Shown: positions 63,270 to 64,000 of the stretch, in pieces | Layout of the letters: the number at the start of each line of letters is the position of its first letter | Numbering within the stretch: the first letter of the stretch is position 1 | DNA from: Prostheceraeus crozeri | Taxonomy: Eukaryota; Platyhelminthes; Polycladida; Euryleptidae | Reading direction: 5' to 3' | NCBI GenBank assembly: GCA_907163375.1 | Contig: CAJQUW010008032.1 | Span: 27,501-91,500, forward strand | DNA length: 64,000 nucleotides | Translations under genes and position numbers: made by a program | The notes under the pieces: model-generated | The model's database searches: none | What the model was told of the DNA's origin: nothing | The model's input: only the letters and a program-made list of their open reading frames with translations

Positions 63270-64000
63270 CAATAACATCAAGCTGATTCCAAATCTGGCC
63301 TCCGTTTACCAATCCGAGCCTTCATTCGCCCGCTGGAGCTGTTTCTTGGGAAATTCTAACTCTGTCGTTTTTCGTCAATCTCCCAAAATCTTAAATGGCG
63401 TCTCACATCTAAACGAAGACAGATAGGAACAAGCCGATTCTTTCAGTGAATTTGTCTCACTCTTAGCTTTCAAACGAGCTATTGCACGACTTTCTACGAT
63501 CTCTAGAACCAAAGTTGGAAGATCGGTGCCGGGGGGGGGACGTCAGCGAAAATTTTTTCTCTCCGATTGACTTGAAACTCACCATACAGATAGAGAATTT
63601 CACGCTGATTCCAAATCTGAAATCCGTTTTCCAATCCGATGCTTCGTTTTGAAGCTACAGTCCAAAACGTCCCAAATTCTAACTCTGTCGTTTTTCGTCA
63701 ATCTCCCAAAATCTTAAATGGCGTCTCACATCTAAACGAAGACAGATAGGAACAAGCCGTTTCTTTCACTGAATTTGTCTCACTCTTAGCTTTCAAACGA
63801 GCTATGGCACGACAAAATCCGTCCACTAGAAGCCAAGATTGAAGCTAGCTGTCCAGAGGGGGGGGAGGTCAGTGAAATTTGATGAAAAATGTTTTGGTGA
63901 CGGTCCCAGGTCAAAATTCCACACTTTGGAAAATTTTCAAAATTTTACCCATACAAAGCCACTCTGACACTTAGGATTTTTTCAGGTGAGCGAGCTCCGA
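63270..64000 (-). repeat. Right terminal satellite of Polinton C (continues beyond window)
   Basis: Diverged units with G-tracts near 63530 and 63857 and the motifs GTCTCACTCTTAGCTTTC and CTAACTCTGTCGTTTTTCG, as in Polinton B. By comparison with B, roughly 1.2 kb more should follow before the element's tip. Confidence 0.85.

Larger units (their letters stand above)
45688..64000. mobile_element. Polinton C, nearly complete, runs off the right edge
   Basis: Starts AGTAGTAAGT at 45688, inside MITE copy B; the preceding CATGGA is the expected left half of a 6-bp target duplication. Contents: terminal satellite, 104-residue gene, zinc-finger gene, polymerase B, two penton-like genes, two PC4-like genes, a TBP-like gene, protease, major capsid, basic core-like protein, integrase, Cys-rich protein, conserved unknown, packaging ATPase, basic/amphipathic protein, RING-like protein, polymerase-associated domain protein, exonuclease candidate, zinc knuckle, 235-residue gene, right satellite. 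Most genes look whole; the polymerase and perhaps the penton genes are broken, about four to six breaks in all. Fairly young. Confidence 0.93.

Noticed and set aside
1-64000. tRNA or rRNA genes
   Set aside because: No cloverleaf-like B-box context or rRNA core sequence was noticed on either strand when reading by eye.

Overview
The window is eukaryotic, transposon-rich DNA, most likely from an invertebrate animal. Short GT-AG introns, TATA boxes, AATAAA signals, Penelope-like retroelements, piggyBac and Harbinger transposons and several Polintons (Maverick/adintovirus kin) all point that way. I see no bacterial operon, no rRNA or tRNA, and no host gene that I can name. Almost everything recognisable is a mobile element, often nested in another.

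Layout. 1-4069: end of an old, AT-rich Polinton (A) with packaging ATPase, decayed polymerase B and a coiled-coil gene. 4081-6267: piggyBac-1 in a TTAA site. 6609-7604: a TA-flanked MITE. 8517-32747: Polinton B, a giant palindrome with a 6-bp target duplication (TGCAAT); both arms carry the same small gene set and no polymerase, capsid, integrase, protease or ATPase gene. Its left arm alone carries piggyBac-2 (18091-20411). 32847-36590: Penelope relic split by a Harbinger element. 37100-41760: second Penelope relic on the minus strand, split by piggyBac-3. 41886-42451: third Penelope fragment with a hairpin and a hammerhead-like motif. 42577-45687: small nonautonomous elements plus an unidentified stretch. 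45688 to the window end: Polinton C, nearly complete, inserted into a MITE copy and running off the right edge.

Polinton C has the morphogenesis set (major capsid, two penton-like genes, adenovirus-type protease, packaging ATPase, basic core-like proteins), a protein-primed-type polymerase B and a DDE integrase with chromodomain. It also has an unusual plus-strand cassette inside the capsid block: two PC4-like genes followed by a 181-residue protein resembling both halves of TATA-binding protein. Its right-end block (235-residue gene with a Met-only first exon, a small zinc protein, a DEDDh-type exonuclease candidate) is the same block found twice in the palindromic Polinton B. Polinton B therefore looks like a defective, terminus-only derivative of a Polinton C relative that was integrated as a unit.

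In both B and C the terminal genes start at TATA-box promoters, and arrays of about 29-bp units holding AATAAA lie downstream of the inward-running genes of B. B is young, since its arms are nearly identical. C is fairly young but has a broken polymerase. A is old.
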